The notes under the pieces were generated by a model. It did not search any database. It saw nothing but the letters and a program-made list of their open reading frames with translations, and was not told the DNA's origin. A stretch of 44,409 bases of DNA from Oscillospiraceae bacterium (GTDB lineage Bacteria > Bacillota > Clostridia > Oscillospirales > Butyricicoccaceae), in NCBI GenBank assembly GCA_015068445.1, contig SVKN01000012.1, positions 1 to 44,409 on the forward strand, read 5' to 3'. The translations under genes were made by a program, and so were the position numbers. Positions 33,410-41,976 of this stretch are shown here, piece by piece (position 1 is the first letter of the stretch; the number at the start of each line of letters is the position of its first letter).

Positions 33410-33853
33410 TCAAACGGCTCCTGTGGCGTCGGGATCGTATACCAATTGAAACTCTTCACAGACGACCGGTGCGCGTTCGGTAAACGCTTTGTCGATTCTC
33501 GCGAGCTCGCGCGTCAAAAAGTCGATGTGGACCGTTCTCCAATACTCCAATGACCTGTCGCCTTCCCCTTCTTTACAGGCGTGTTCCCGTGAAACCTGAT
33601 CGAATGACGTCACATATACTCTCGTCGTCTTCACGATGCAGACCGCTTCTCCCCGGGAGTCAAGAATTACGCTGTAATCGCCCGCTTTGGGGAGCGGTTG
33701 GCCCTCTGCCTGATACAGATCATATGCCGAACAGGTGGCAGTCTTCACCCCTTTTTTGACCAGCGCTGCCAGCTTGTCCGGCGCGTCGCCGAACGGCCAG
33801 GCCTCGTAAGTACCGGTCAATCCGGCCTGCCTCCATAATTCTTCTGCCGTCAT
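33410..33853 (-). CDS. ASCH domain protein
   Basis: The 147-aa cytosolic protein starts at ATG 33853 with GGAGGGG upstream; a longer frame to 33919 runs through the promoter. It matches the ASCH superfamily (PUA-related, RNA-binding beta-barrel): FGDAPDKLAALVKKGVKTATCS, an LPKAGDYSVILDSRGEAVCI strand region, and the SFDQVSREHACKEGEGDRS and EYWRTVHIDFL helices (quoted in pieces). Family members bind RNA or hydrolyse modified nucleosides; the precise role here is not evident. It is monocistronic, followed 13 bp later by the promoter of the zinc-ribbon gene. Confidence 0.88.
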   Translation of the reverse strand: MTAEELWRQAGLTGTYEAWPFGDAPDKLAALVKKGVKTATCSAYDLYQAEGQPLPKAGDYSVILDSRGEAVCIVKTTRVYVTSFDQVSREHACKEGEGDRSLEYWRTVHIDFLTRELARIDKAFTERAPVVCEEFQLVYDPDATGAV

Positions 33854-33890
33854 CGTTTCCCCTCCGTCAAACCGGGATATATATGGGTTA

Positions 33891-33919
33891 ATTATACCCA
33901 TCACATTCGCTGCTTTCAA
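33891..33919 (-). promoter_or_regulatory. promoter of the ASCH gene
   Basis: On the minus strand TTGAAA (33919-33914), 17 nt and TATAAT (33896-33891), with ATGTGATGGG directly before the -10 box, nearly identical to the promoter at 33368-33396. Confidence 0.8.
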
Positions 33920-34069
33920 GCATCAGAAGGGACCGGACCGCTCCTGCGCGGCAAGGACCGGGCAAAAGGTCAATTGCATACTTGGTAAACAAGACACTTC
34001 CCGCGTTCACGCCGCACAATATGTGATCCCGTACCCCCGAAAGGTGGTAGCAAGTCGCCGAAAAGAGAG

Positions 34070-34075
34070 TATACT
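34070..34075 (+). promoter_or_regulatory. candidate -10 box of the cysteine peptidase operon
   Basis: TATACT lies 66 bp upstream of the ATG at 34142 in a 222-bp intergenic stretch. The -35 position (GTAGCA) is poor. Nothing else is recognised in 33920-34141. Confidence 0.3.
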
Positions 34076-34141
34076 TAATGCATACAGTTAGGCGTTATAT
34101 TCAGTCAGGTGGCGCCGCCGTACAGACAAGGAGGTATCGTC

Positions 34142-37100
34142 ATGAAACACACGGAACGATTAAAGAAACTGCTTTCGCTGCTGCTGGCGGCGGCCATGTG
34201 CGCCGGTCTGGCGCCCGTGCTGGCCGCAAACACGCAGGATGAGCCCGCCGCGCCGGTCGAAGCGACTGCAGCGACGGAGGCGGCTGCGGCCGCCGAGGCG
34301 TCGGACGTCTGGGACGCCATCGACGCTTTTGAGGACGCTGCCTTCGCCTCGATGCCCGCGCTGATGGGCGACGAGGAACGCACCGAGAACGATTACGCCA
34401 TGCTCTCCGAGCAGGTGGAGCAGCTCGTCACCGCGCGGGAAGACTTCGTCGAGGGCAGCCTGCACCGCAACGGTTCGTTCTTCTACTGGCGCACGACGAA
34501 CGGCGATATCAACGGCTACTCGCCTTATGAGCGCTCGCTCAACTATCTTGAGCAGGCCGCGGACAACCAGAGCTGCGAGGCTTATGTCGGCGGCGAGGAG
34601 CTCAGCGGCCTGACCGGCGGCGAGCTCGTCGAGCTGATGGCCGCGACGCCCACGAACCACGATATCACCGTCATCAACCCCTGGCTGAATTTCTATGTCC
34701 CCGAGACGGGGAAAACAGAGGCGTTCTCCCAGTATCCCTACAATGAGGCAAAGCTGACGGCGAAGGTCACGGGCGGCAGCGCCTATCACCTCACGGGCAC
34801 CGACGCCACGATCGACGCCGTAGCCCGCGCGTTCTCCAACTGCGGCGTCGTGATCATTTATACGCACGGCAACACCGATTACGGCTACGGGCCTTACAGC
34901 GCGGGACATCTGGGCGACCAGACGTCCAGGGCCAACTGCTCGTACATCACGCTGCGCTCCGAAGCGGGCATCACCGAGCTCGATAAAACCGAAGCCGAGG
35001 GCGAGTTCGGCACGTATGCGCACTGCTTCAAGAGCGCACGCCACCGCTTGTGCGTCGACGGCTTCGTCATCAAAAACCACATGCCCACAAAGGCGCCCAA
35101 CAGCCTGGTCTTCGCGCTGAGCTGCCTGCTGATGTCCACCGACAAGACGTGCGGCCCGCTGCTGGACAACGGCGTGCACACCTTCTTCGGCTTCACCCAG
35201 GCGGTGTATTTCAAGGGCGGTGAGGAAATGCTCGGCCTCTTCTTCCGCGGTCTGCGCGAGGGCAAAACCGCTGGCAGCGCATTCGCCTATATGAAGGAGA
35301 AATACGGGTATGACTGGGACGTCACCGACGTGCTTTTCAACTCCTATAACAGAACAAGCGAGATGTTCACATACGAGTATGCCCTCCAGAAGCACTATGC
35401 TTTCCCTCTGCTCGTCTCGCCCCAGTCGCCGTACCCCGGCCACGGCAACGTCGACAAGGTGACGACCCCGCGTTCCGATTGGATGCTGACGCCGGAGAGC
35501 GGAAGAGTCGTCAAATACTTTGTCCACGAGATCGTCTCCCAAGTGTCGACGTATTATCCGATCTGCACGCGTGTCGACGGCGCGGAGCCGGGTAAGCTCG
35601 AAGTCGTTTCGAAGCCGGCCTCGGCGACTTACACCACGTTCACCGTCTCCCAGGACGACGGCATGATGTGTTTGAGGGTCTCCACGAACGACAGCGGCGA
35701 TATCAAAGGCGGCCTGATGGAGCATACCTGGACATACAAGCAGCCCGACGGGCGGGTGGTGACATATTATCTAAAAACGGTGCTCCTCGCCCGGCCGCGC
35801 AGACTCACGAACTGGACGCAGCGGGCGTCGATCCCCTTCGGCAAGGAGACCAGTATCGACCTTGAGACCAGGCTGCCCGAAGGCGCCAACGTCTTCGCCG
35901 CAGACGTCGAGAGCGGCGAGCTGCCCGAAGGCATGTCGCTGTACTTCAGGTTCAATTCGGCGGCGCCCGCGTTGATCGGCACGCCCACCAAACCGGGCGA
36001 ATACAAGGCCGTACTGCGCATAGTGAACACTGACGGCAGCGAGACGCGGCTGTCTCTCGCCGTCACCGTACTGCCGACGGCCGAGTATTCCACGAGCCAG
36101 AACGTGACGGTCGTCGCCGACGGCAGCAAGCAGAGCATCGAGCTCAAGAGCGGCGCGCTGAACAGCGCTGTCACCGACATGAAGGTCGTCGACGGCCAGA
36201 TCCCCGGCATGTTCTTCTCGTGGTCGATGGACGAGGCTCCGATGCTTTGGGGCACGCCTACGGTGGCGGGCACCTATACCGTCGTCGTCCGCATCGTGCG
36301 CGCCAACGGAGGCGTCTGCATGCATACGATGACCATCCGCATCGTCGGCAAGGCGGAAACCGTGGATCACTATCTGATCGACCTGACGCTGAACTCGGCG
36401 TCGCTGACGGTGAACGAATACGAGCTCACGGTCAAGCCCTCGCTGGAGGTGGCCGCCAAGTTCGGCCAGATCCGTATTTCGGAAAAGACGTCCCTTGACG
36501 GCGCAGAAGGTCTTTGGACCCTTGTCGACTTCGATAAGGACGGCACGGACGATATCAGGATCGAGCGGCTCCAGGGCGGCTATGAGATCACCAAGGCCAG
36601 GACCTCGTCGCTGGGCGACGGCAAGACGCTCAAGCTCAGCGCCGCGGCGATCGACTATCTGGGCAAGAACTATCACGATCTGACATACGCCATCACCGGC
36701 CCGACGGCAGCCGTGCCCTACGCCGAGGAGATCGAGATCCTGCAGCTCCGCCGCTATGACCTCTATATCGACGGCGTGCAGGTGACCTCGGCCAACCGCA
36801 CCAATATCCTGTCCAACGGCGTCTTTGTGTTCGACGGCGTGCAGACGCTGACGCTCCGCGGCGGGTATACGGCCAAGCAGACGGCCAAGCCGCTGATCGA
36901 AACGGGCATGCCGCTGTCGATCGAGACCAAGGCCAGCAGTCAGCTGCAAGCCTCGCAGGCCGTCATCAAATCGACTGCCGCGCTCTGGATCACGGGCGGG
37001 AACAGCCTGACGATCAAATCTGAGAACCAAGAGGGCGTCATCTGTACGGGCGGCCGTCTGCGGCTCTACGGCACGGGCCTGACGATCTCGGGCGTGACTG

Positions 37101-39337
37101 CGCTCAGGGGCGGCGGCTCAACGATCCTGTACGTCTCCGGCAGCGACGCCGTGCTGAACGGCAGGCAGAACGCGGTGTCCGGCTTCGGCTCCCTCGACCT
37201 CAACTACTGCCTCGTCGAGCTTCCCGAACACGGCGAGCTCCGAAACGGCAACATCTGCGGCGCGGACGGCAAGCCGGCTGCCAGCGTCAGATTCTCCAAT
37301 TACAATAAAAAGTTCGACCTGACGATCGGGGGCGATCCGGTCACCGACCGCAACATGTACGACATCCTCGGTGACGGGACGTTCAGCTACAACGACGACA
37401 ACAAGACGCTCTACGTCTACAAGAGCGCCGCGTATCATTTCGCCGGGGCGCTCGTCGAGAGCAGCATCAATGAACTGAAGATCTGCGCCTCCGAGCCCGT
37501 GACGCTGTCGAACGACGGCCACGTCTTCCTTTTCACACAGAGGGCTTCTTTCACAGGCGAGCCGATGTCGCTGAACAGCAAAAACGGCGCGGGCATCGCG
37601 GCAGCCGGCGATTTCAGCTTCTACCTGTCCGACGTCACGCTCAACTTCGAGGGCGCGCGCGGCCTGTATTGCACCGACGGCAGGACATGGCTGTCGCTGT
37701 ATAACGTCTCCTCGTTGATACACTCCACGGTGGGCGCCGTGGAGGGCTTCCGAAGCGTGACGGTCTCCGGCACGGCGTACGAGATCAAGACGCCCGAGAA
37801 CGCACAGGAAAAGGACGGCGCGATCCGCAGCGCCGACGGCGAAGTCGCAAAGGACGTCGAGATCGTGTGCTACAAGACGTACGGCCTGAGGGTGAACTGG
37901 TCGCTCGTGTCTGAGAACAACCGCGCCGATATCCTCGGCGACGGTCACCTCTCCTTCGACGGCGACCATACGCTGACCATCAGCGGCGACATCGAGGTCA
38001 GCGGCGAGACCGGTATCGATAATTACATCGACGGGCTGATCCTCTACGTCGAGAAGGACAGCACGATCACCGGCAGCTATTTCAGACCGTTGGCAACCTG
38101 GGGGTACGATATGACGATCACCGGCCCCGGCAAGCTGACGCTCATAAACACGGATGCCGAGGGCGCGGGCATCGAAACGGCTTACGGCTGCACGCTGACG
38201 ATCCGCGACGCCGACGTGACGATCAAAGCGGGCTGGGGCATCTACGGCAGCTATGAGGATACGCTCATCATCGACCACAGCCGAGTGGTCATCGAATCGA
38301 ACAATCCGAAGGCAGACAGGGGCGGCGTGATCACAAGCTTTGTGGACGTCACGCTCGACAACGTCCGCGCCGTCGAGCCCGAATCCTGGGTTTTCAACAG
38401 GGGCGCATTCTACGAGGAGGAGGGCGGCAGCTATCTCAAGACGCTGCACCTTGAGCCTCAGTACCAGTTCCCGCTGTACATCACCGGCGTTCAGGTCAAT
38501 GAGGACAACCTGACCGACGTCCTCGGCGACGGCGTGTTCTCCTTCGACGGCGAACACACGCTGACCGTCAACGGCGCGTGTACGGCCGCGATGACGGACA
38601 TCATCCGCAGCGCGGTGCCGCGCCTCATCATCGATTTCAAACCCAACAGCAAGCTGGTCCTGACCGGCTACGGCTCCGCGATCCGCCTCAACGAAAGCGC
38701 CGTACTGCGCGGCGGCCCTGTGACGATCGAGGCCTATGAGGATCATCTGCCCGTCGCTTCTCTCAGCGCGATCAGCGTCCAGGAGGAGGCGTCGCTGACG
38801 CTCGAGTGGCTGACGATGAACGCCAAGTCCGTGTACAGCGCGATCACCGGCCCCAGCGGCTACATCGACTCGAACCTTCTGATCGATCACTCTGTGCTCA
38901 CCCTTGATTCCGTGAACGAGGGCTTCGCCATCGACTATTTCAGCGGCGTCACGTTCACGGGCTGCGTCGTCGAGGAACCGTTTGACGGCGGCTGGGAGAT
39001 GTACATGGATTACTACCGTCTGCTCAACGCCGACGGCTCTCCGGCCTCGCACATCTATATCAGGGTCATCGCGGAGAGCACCAGCGTCGTCACCGTAACG
39101 GCGGATGAAACGGAGATCGAATACGACGTCCAGCTGCCGGACAACGGCCGCAGAGCGCGCATCATGACGGCGCGGTATGATGCGGACGGCCGCTTTATCG
39201 GCGTCGATTTCCAGGAGATCATTCAGTCCGGCCGGGCCGCCGGCACGGTCGTATCCGAGCCCGGCGCCGGCAGATACCGCCTGTTCTTCATCGATGAGGA
39301 GAATGCCCCGATCCATGAAGACATGGCGGCCGAATAG
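34142..39337 (+). CDS. secreted caspase-fold cysteine peptidase with Ig-like and beta-repeat regions
   Basis: The 1731-aa protein starts at ATG 34142 (AAGGAGG) with a signal peptide (1-29) and an Ala/Glu-rich linker. Residues about 170-390 look like a caspase/gingipain/CHAT-type peptidase. A hydrophobic strand ends in His242 (VVIIYTHGN), and a second ends in Cys328 (VFALSCLLM), followed by GVHTFFGFTQAVYF, the order of the His-Cys dyad in clan CD. Two putative Ig domains (about 555-645, 650-745) follow. Four repeats start near 873, 1057, 1246 and 1441 with the signature [YF]-x-L-x-(I/V)...N-x2-D-(I/V)-LGDG-x-(F/L)-S, probably a beta-helix. The C terminus (TARYDADGRF ... YRLFFIDEENAPIH) is the shared terminal module. 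It is followed by a phosphatase gene 21 bp later. Confidence 0.83.
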   Translation: MKHTERLKKLLSLLLAAAMCAGLAPVLAANTQDEPAAPVEATAATEAAAAAEASDVWDAIDAFEDAAFASMPALMGDEERTENDYAMLSEQVEQLVTAREDFVEGSLHRNGSFFYWRTTNGDINGYSPYERSLNYLEQAADNQSCEAYVGGEELSGLTGGELVELMAATPTNHDITVINPWLNFYVPETGKTEAFSQYPYNEAKLTAKVTGGSAYHLTGTDATIDAVARAFSNCGVVIIYTHGNTDYGYGPYSAGHLGDQTSRANCSYITLRSEAGITELDKTEAEGEFGTYAHCFKSARHRLCVDGFVIKNHMPTKAPNSLVFALSCLLMSTDKTCGPLLDNGVHTFFGFTQAVYFKGGEEMLGLFFRGLREGKTAGSAFAYMKEKYGYDWDVTDVLFNSYNRTSEMFTYEYALQKHYAFPLLVSPQSPYPGHGNVDKVTTPRSDWMLTPESGRVVKYFVHEIVSQVSTYYPICTRVDGAEPGKLEVVSKPASATYTTFTVSQDDGMMCLRVSTNDSGDIKGGLMEHTWTYKQPDGRVVTYYLKTVLLARPRRLTNWTQRASIPFGKETSIDLETRLPEGANVFAADVESGELPEGMSLYFRFNSAAPALIGTPTKPGEYKAVLRIVNTDGSETRLSLAVTVLPTAEYSTSQNVTVVADGSKQSIELKSGALNSAVTDMKVVDGQIPGMFFSWSMDEAPMLWGTPTVAGTYTVVVRIVRANGGVCMHTMTIRIVGKAETVDHYLIDLTLNSASLTVNEYELTVKPSLEVAAKFGQIRISEKTSLDGAEGLWTLVDFDKDGTDDIRIERLQGGYEITKARTSSLGDGKTLKLSAAAIDYLGKNYHDLTYAITGPTAAVPYAEEIEILQLRRYDLYIDGVQVTSANRTNILSNGVFVFDGVQTLTLRGGYTAKQTAKPLIETGMPLSIETKASSQLQASQAVIKSTAALWITGGNSLTIKSENQEGVICTGGRLRLYGTGLTISGVTALRGGGSTILYVSGSDAVLNGRQNAVSGFGSLDLNYCLVELPEHGELRNGNICGADGKPAASVRFSNYNKKFDLTIGGDPVTDRNMYDILGDGTFSYNDDNKTLYVYKSAAYHFAGALVESSINELKICASEPVTLSNDGHVFLFTQRASFTGEPMSLNSKNGAGIAAAGDFSFYLSDVTLNFEGARGLYCTDGRTWLSLYNVSSLIHSTVGAVEGFRSVTVSGTAYEIKTPENAQEKDGAIRSADGEVAKDVEIVCYKTYGLRVNWSLVSENNRADILGDGHLSFDGDHTLTISGDIEVSGETGIDNYIDGLILYVEKDSTITGSYFRPLATWGYDMTITGPGKLTLINTDAEGAGIETAYGCTLTIRDADVTIKAGWGIYGSYEDTLIIDHSRVVIESNNPKADRGGVITSFVDVTLDNVRAVEPESWVFNRGAFYEEEGGSYLKTLHLEPQYQFPLYITGVQVNEDNLTDVLGDGVFSFDGEHTLTVNGACTAAMTDIIRSAVPRLIIDFKPNSKLVLTGYGSAIRLNESAVLRGGPVTIEAYEDHLPVASLSAISVQEEASLTLEWLTMNAKSVYSAITGPSGYIDSNLLIDHSVLTLDSVNEGFAIDYFSGVTFTGCVVEEPFDGGWEMYMDYYRLLNADGSPASHIYIRVIAESTSVVTVTADETEIEYDVQLPDNGRRARIMTARYDADGRFIGVDFQEIIQSGRAAGTVVSEPGAGRYRLFFIDEENAPIHEDMAAE
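36758..38750 (+). repeat. four tandem ~560-590-bp coding repeats
   Basis: The coding landmark (…ILGDGxFS…) recurs after starts at about 36758, 37313, 37880 and 38465. The units are diverged at DNA level, so this is an old domain repeat rather than an unstable DNA repeat. Confidence 0.7.
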
Positions 39338-39358
39338 CGCAGACAGGAGGACGGAGAT

Positions 39359-39880
39359 ATGTTCTATTTTGTCAGACACGGGCAGACGGATTACTCTGAA
39401 CGCGGCACCAAGGTCTTTCAGGGCTTCGGCGTCAATCTGGCGCCGCTGTCCGCGGTCGGCGTGCGCCAGATCGAGGAGACGGCGAAGGACGAGCGCCTGC
39501 GCGGCGCCAGCCTGATCCTCAGCTCGCCCTACACGCGCGCCGTTCAGACGGCTGCGATCCTGTCCAAAGCGCTACAGGCCGATATCGTTATCGAGACAGA
39601 CCTGCACGAGTGGAAGGCCGACAAGACCTATCGGTGGCCCGGGGAGGAGGCGGCCGAGGCGGCCCATCAAGAGTATCAGGCCTGTGGCGGCCGGTATCCC
39701 GACGGCGAGGAGCGTCCTTGGGAAACTGCCGCGGAGGCGCGCGAGCGCGTGCTCGCCGTGCTGCGGCGCTACGCGTCGTACGGCGACGTCGTCATCGCCT
39801 GCCACGGCATGATGATCGAGGCGACTACACAGGGCCATCACCCCGAAAACGGCGAGATCGTGCCGTTCGAGCTTGATTGA
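39359..39880 (+). CDS. histidine phosphatase family protein
   Basis: The 173-aa protein starts MFYFVRHGQTDYS with the RHG motif (His7 is the phospho-acceptor). It has a second Arg-containing SPYTRAVQTA motif and a C-terminal ACHGMMI with the second catalytic His, as in phosphoglycerate mutase-like phosphatases. Length is slightly short for the family but complete. No signal peptide, so it is cytosolic. The 21-bp gap to the peptidase gene and the GGAGG site suggest co-transcription, and the terminator follows at 39901. The substrate is not evident; small phosphorylated metabolites are usual. Confidence 0.92.
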   Translation: MFYFVRHGQTDYSERGTKVFQGFGVNLAPLSAVGVRQIEETAKDERLRGASLILSSPYTRAVQTAAILSKALQADIVIETDLHEWKADKTYRWPGEEAAEAAHQEYQACGGRYPDGEERPWETAAEARERVLAVLRRYASYGDVVIACHGMMIEATTQGHHPENGEIVPFELD

Positions 39881-39900
39881 ATCTGATCGGATAACGCAGT

Positions 39901-39933
39901 ACGCCCCCGGCGGTCATCGACCGCCGGGGGCGT
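39901..39933 (+). terminator. intrinsic terminator
   Basis: A 15-bp stem ACGCCCCCGGCGGTC / GACCGCCGGGGGCGT with a 3-nt loop is followed by GTTTGTATT. It ends the peptidase-phosphatase operon, 20 bp after the phosphatase stop. Confidence 0.85.
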
Positions 39934-40011
39934 GTTTGTATTACGTGATTTTTCCCCCGACAGCGAACCGAGGAAACGCGTCAGGTTTGAGGCATTTTGA
40001 ATTATCGATCC

Positions 40012-40164
40012 TTCTCCTTGTATGGCTTATTCCAGGAACCGATCTCAATCAGATTTCCTTCAGGATCCACAACGTAGCAAGTCCTCTGCCCCCACGGCTC
40101 GGTCGTAGGTTCCAGCACCGGTCCGGCGCCGTTTTCCACGGCATACCTTTTTGCGTTATGCCGT
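40012..40164 (-). pseudogene. VOC/glyoxalase family protein, C-terminal fragment
   Basis: About 50 codons on the minus strand read …KRYAVENGAGPVLEP, TTEPWGQRTCYVVDPEG, NLIEIGSWNKPYKEKDR, stop at 40012-40014. The RTCYVVDPEGNLIEIGSW pattern is the metal-ligand end of vicinal-oxygen-chelate (glyoxalase/bleomycin-resistance) proteins. There is no start codon or N-terminal half: the frame meets a stop just upstream, where the methyltransferase fragment's end (40173) begins. It is the left edge of a recombination scar. Confidence 0.75.
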
Positions 40165-40172
40165 CATCACTG

Positions 40173-40762
40173 TTAATTGACTGTTTTTGCGTAATCCAAC
40201 CATCTCTGATAAATCTCGCTGGGAGATTTGCAACCGGAAATCAAAGGTGCAAATCCATCGCATCGGTCTTGCCGGACTATCAGATGGTTCCCCATCCCAA
40301 GATTTACATAGACCCATCCATCAGTGACTTCCGAGTTAATCCCAAACATCCCAAATCGGCATTGATCTATAATGGGATAACCATTCTCTTTCAAGCACGA
40401 AAGAAGATGTTGCGTATAGGGCTTGGTTAATTCTCCATATTTGCAATACTGATAGAGGATGGGTTCTCCTTCAAAAGGAGCACTTTTGTAATCTATGTTC
40501 TCTTGGATTGTTCTCATACAGAAAACAGTATCATATTGTTCTTCAACGTATTCTAAGGAACAATTCCTGAATTCCACATTCGTGGCTCCAAGCGTCTCAA
40601 TACGCCCCCTTGCCATCTCTATAGCTGCACTGCTTCTATCAATTGAAACAATTTTAGATTCAGGAAAAGTTGTTGCAAGGAACCCAGTCATATAGCCGGA
40701 CTCACAGCCGACTTCTAATATTGTATCTCCAAAGAACTCTTTGTGGGAATCAATATAATTAT
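40173..40762 (-). pseudogene. class I SAM-dependent methyltransferase, N-terminally truncated
   Basis: The open frame includes DTILEVGCESGYMTGFLA (motif I, SAM binding), VSIDRSSAAIEMARGRI (motif II) and a C-terminal SPSEIYQRWLDYAKTVN. The only ATG (40691) falls inside motif I, and homologous-looking sequence extends upstream at least to about 40751 (SYNYIDSHKEFFG), so the N terminus is missing. It is fused head-on to a plus-strand HTH fragment. The base composition is visibly more AT-rich than that of the flanking genes, suggesting acquired DNA. Probably non-functional. Confidence 0.7.
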
Positions 40763-40888
40763 AACTGGAAAGAGTACCTCGGCTATGACGTGAAGGAAAT
40801 CGCCAACAGGCTCCATCTCTCCGACCGTCAGGTCCGCTATCTCCTGCAGAAGGCTGAAACCATCCGAGTGAAGTACATCAACGCCTAA
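40757..40888 (+). pseudogene. HTH DNA-binding protein, C-terminal fragment
   Basis: About 43 codons end WKEYLGYDVKEIANRLHLSD, then RQVRYLLQKAETIRVKYINA, stop at 40886-40888. DVKEIANRLHLSDRQVRYLL is a typical helix-turn-helix (sigma-70 region 4/Xre-like). The plus-strand frame upstream of about 40757 is antisense to the methyltransferase fragment, so the 5' part of this gene is gone. Its own terminator remains at 40893-40935, supporting a once-real gene. Confidence 0.55.
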
Positions 40889-40892
40889 CTGG

Positions 40893-40935
40893 ACAGCGGC
40901 ACCGAGGACTGATCACCCACGGTGCCGCTGTTTTA
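40893..40935 (+). terminator. intrinsic terminator of the HTH remnant
   Basis: A 12-bp stem ACAGCGGCACCG / CGGTGCCGCTGT with a 15-nt loop is followed by TTTAACTATTT, 5 bp after the remnant's stop. Confidence 0.7.
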
Positions 40936-40957
40936 ACTATTTAGATGCCGTAGAGAC

Positions 40958-41521
40958 CTACTCGCCATCTTTCGGAACAGGAATGTAAACCATCTTCAGT
41001 GGAATAACCTTCCGATACTTCTCACTCAGTTTCTCGTAGTATTTCAGGACCAGGCTGACAAGCTCATCCCCATCGATACCACGGATGATCGGCGTGTTCT
41101 CCAGATACTTCTTTGCATTCTTCGTGTAACTGGCCAAGGTAACAAATAGGCCGTAATCGCCCTCACGCATAGCGCCTTTAAGGGACTGGATCGTGGTCTC
41201 TTTAATATCGCCATCGCCGCTCTTGACTTGAACGAGAATGCGGGGAGGGAGCTCATCCTTATATGCGACGATATCAATACCGCTATCTCCTCCGTGCGGG
41301 GACAGCGTGGTACGGTATCCCATTGCCTCCAGTAGATCAGCAACGAATCCCTCCAAGTCATATCCCTTTAAATGACGCCCCAACTCCTTGAGAATAAAGT
41401 CTCTGGTGCTCTGGATGATCTCGTCTGCAGTCGCACCGACGCTCTCGTCCTCACCATCATCAGACGGCGGGACAACTTTTCCTTTACTCTCTAATGCAGC
41501 CAGAAACTCATCGGCATAGCT
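40958..41521 (-). pseudogene. Mrr-type restriction endonuclease, N-terminally truncated
   Basis: The frame ends at 40958 and contains a complete Mrr_cat-like nuclease core: GYDLEGFVADLLEAMGY, GGDSGIDIVAY (catalytic Asp) and RILVQVKSG (Q-x-K). The usual start call would be TTG at 41383, but clearly coding sequence continues upstream in frame (SYADEFLAALESKGK, then DEIIQSTRDFILKELG) to about 41521 without any start codon. There it joins the helicase fragment. The protein's beginning, and any sensing domain, was deleted. Modified-DNA restriction is the family role; expression here is doubtful. A short protein from the TTG cannot be excluded. Confidence 0.72.
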
Positions 41522-41523
41522 TT

Positions 41524-41937
41524 TTAGGCTGTATCGTCCCCGGTGCCGGTTACTGTCATGAAGCCACCCATGTTTTCGCCTGTGGTATTCGATTTGAATA
41601 TAGCCTTACGGGTAATCCAGTCCGCACATTCCTTGGCGATCGAACGCTGCGTCATTTCATTGCGCAGCTTGATCTCAAATTCTGTTCCGTACAGGCTTGT
41701 CTCGCGGCTCAATCGGGGAATATAGAATTCGCGCCGCTCTTTCTGCGCACGCTCTTGTACGAAGGTAGGCGAGGTAAAAATGAAGCGGAACTGGTCAACC
41801 TGATCCAGCTGCTTCTTCAATTCCTGATATGCGTACATGGAAAAGCAAGCCGCTGCAATGGCTACGCGGCTTCCTTTCGTAATCGTAACGCGTAGATCGT
41901 CTCTGACAATATCGGTTACGTTGTTAAAAACCTTCAT
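41524..41937 (-). pseudogene. helicase N-terminal (PLD-like) fragment
   Basis: The 137-aa fragment starts at a good ATG (GGAGAGGATGA upstream) and reads MKVFNNVTDIVRDDLRVTI, then ...GSRVAIAAACFSMYAYQELK and FKSNTTGENMGGFMTVTG, stopping after GTGDDTA. It matches, as I recall, the N-terminal phospholipase-D-like region of large SNF2/DEAD-type helicases from gut Firmicutes defence loci. Those continue for many hundreds of residues with the helicase motors. Here the frame runs into Mrr coding sequence in another frame and stops. It is therefore a 5' remnant of a deleted gene. Confidence 0.72.
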
Positions 41938-41976
41938 ACGCTCATCCTCTCCATGTGGCGTTGCATCGGGAATTGC

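Noticed and set aside
37118..39379. 753-codon minus-strand frame
   Set aside because: It is antisense to the cysteine peptidase gene, with Asp/Val/Arg-rich shadow composition.
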